Below are positions 63,359-64,000 of a stretch of 64,000 nt of DNA, piece by piece. The first letter of the stretch is position 1. The number at the start of each line of letters is the position of its first letter. The DNA is taken from positions 29,302,352 to 29,366,351 of the forward strand of contig NC_044601.1 of NCBI RefSeq assembly GCF_901933205.1, given 5' to 3'. The position numbers and the translations under genes were made by a program. The DNA comes from Camarhynchus parvulus. Taxonomy: Eukaryota > Chordata > Aves > Passeriformes > Thraupidae. Under the pieces are notes generated by a model. That model searched no databases. It was not told where the DNA came from and worked only from the letters and a program-made list of their open reading frames with translations.

Positions 63359-64000
63359 CTACAGAAGAAAAATGAAATGTTTTCATGTTTAAGAAAACCA
63401 TAATAATAGTATATATATTTGGCAATACCAACAGAATGTGTATCACATTGTCAGCTACATAGCTTGCTTAAAATCTCTCTGTAACAATCTTAAATAAGAC
63501 TCAGAAGGGTTGTAGCACTGGAATTCCTCCATTTCTATTTTAAAACATCCCACGCACTGCATAGATAAGGTATTTTCATGCACAGGCAATGCTATGAATT
63601 TGACAGCTTAGGTCTCCTGACCAAAAGAACTAGCTCAGGTACAGATCTAAGGCATGCTGCTGTTCCTGACAACACAGCTGGTAAGTGGAAAGCAGTAGTG
63701 CTCCATGAATGGTGCTCTTTATCACTCAGTAGTCTGGGTGTTACACAGGTGAAGCCAGGTCACTTCAAAATGCAGGTTTACCTAACTCAGGCTGCTTGTG
63801 ACAAAGGGGCCTCTTGGCCAACTAATACACTCTTTGAGGTGTAACACACAAATGAGTGCACACAACTGAAGAGCAGGATACAGGAAGAGTGATTTTTTCT
63901 GGGAAGAGGCTAAGAATCTCTAGCTGCATGGATAAAAACCACTTTTCTATACACCATGACATCTAAATGAAATTGTTGTATTTAAAAGCATGCAAGGGTG

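Larger units (their letters stand above)
55160..64000 (-). other. GAK: GAK gene, 3' part (cyclin G-associated kinase / auxilin 2)
   Basis: Six exons splice in frame on the minus strand to the conserved C-terminus of GAK, a ubiquitous Ser/Thr kinase and J-domain co-chaperone. It recruits HSC70 to clathrin-coated vesicles and uncoats them; it also acts at the trans-Golgi. The window holds the last about 260 residues: a Ser/Pro/Gln-rich clathrin/AP2-binding linker with DLL and DPF motifs, then the J domain with HPD. The end ENQGSKSLF favours GAK over the paralogue DNAJC6, whose tail I recall as different. The kinase and PTEN-like domains must lie right of the window. Introns: 1577, 1087, 1362, 2945 and 332 nt, the last incomplete at 642 nt or more; all GT-AG. 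Confidence 0.95.

Noticed and set aside
1..64000. CRISPR arrays, operons, bacterial promoters, tRNA or rRNA genes
   Set aside because: Vertebrate nuclear sequence; no regularly spaced repeats and no tRNA or rRNA-like sequence recognised.

Overview
This is a piece of a bird nuclear genome, probably a songbird. Coding exons are short and split by GT-AG introns. CR1 LINE fragments with the typical avian CR1 3' tail recur throughout, and several solo LTRs resemble avian endogenous retrovirus LTRs. The songbird inference rests on recalled similarity of the LTR at 60249-60644 to LTRs common in passerines; it was not checked against a database. There is no prokaryotic, plasmid or CRISPR content.

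Two protein-coding genes are supported, both on the minus strand and both cut by a window edge. PIGG (GPI ethanolamine phosphate transferase 2) starts at 25483 in a CpG island. It runs leftwards through eight exons (about 539 residues) and leaves the window at the left edge with its C-terminal membrane half missing. GAK (cyclin G-associated kinase / auxilin 2) enters at the right edge. Its last six coding exons, including the clathrin/AP2-binding stretch and the C-terminal J domain with HPD motif, end at a stop at 55160-55162. PIGG acts in the ER on GPI anchor precursors and GAK uncoats clathrin vesicles; nothing in the sequence links them functionally.

Layout: 1-2274, PIGG intron with a CR1 tail; 2275-25483, PIGG exons and introns, holding two CR1 copies, a solo LTR with target-site duplication (8939-9442) and an unusual head-out inverted LTR pair bounded by a direct repeat (16361-17392); about 25250-26030, CpG island promoter; 26031 to about 54450, a 28 kb gene-free, repeat-poor interval with two CR1 fragments, a strong hairpin and a few simple repeats; about 54450-55159, probable GAK 3' UTR; 55160-64000, GAK exons and introns with one CR1 and a second solo LTR with target-site duplication.

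The most notable observations are the inverted LTR pair 34 bp from a PIGG splice donor, the 24-bp-stem hairpin at 47288-47339, and the head-to-tail GAK-PIGG neighbourhood, which lacks the genes separating these two in human.
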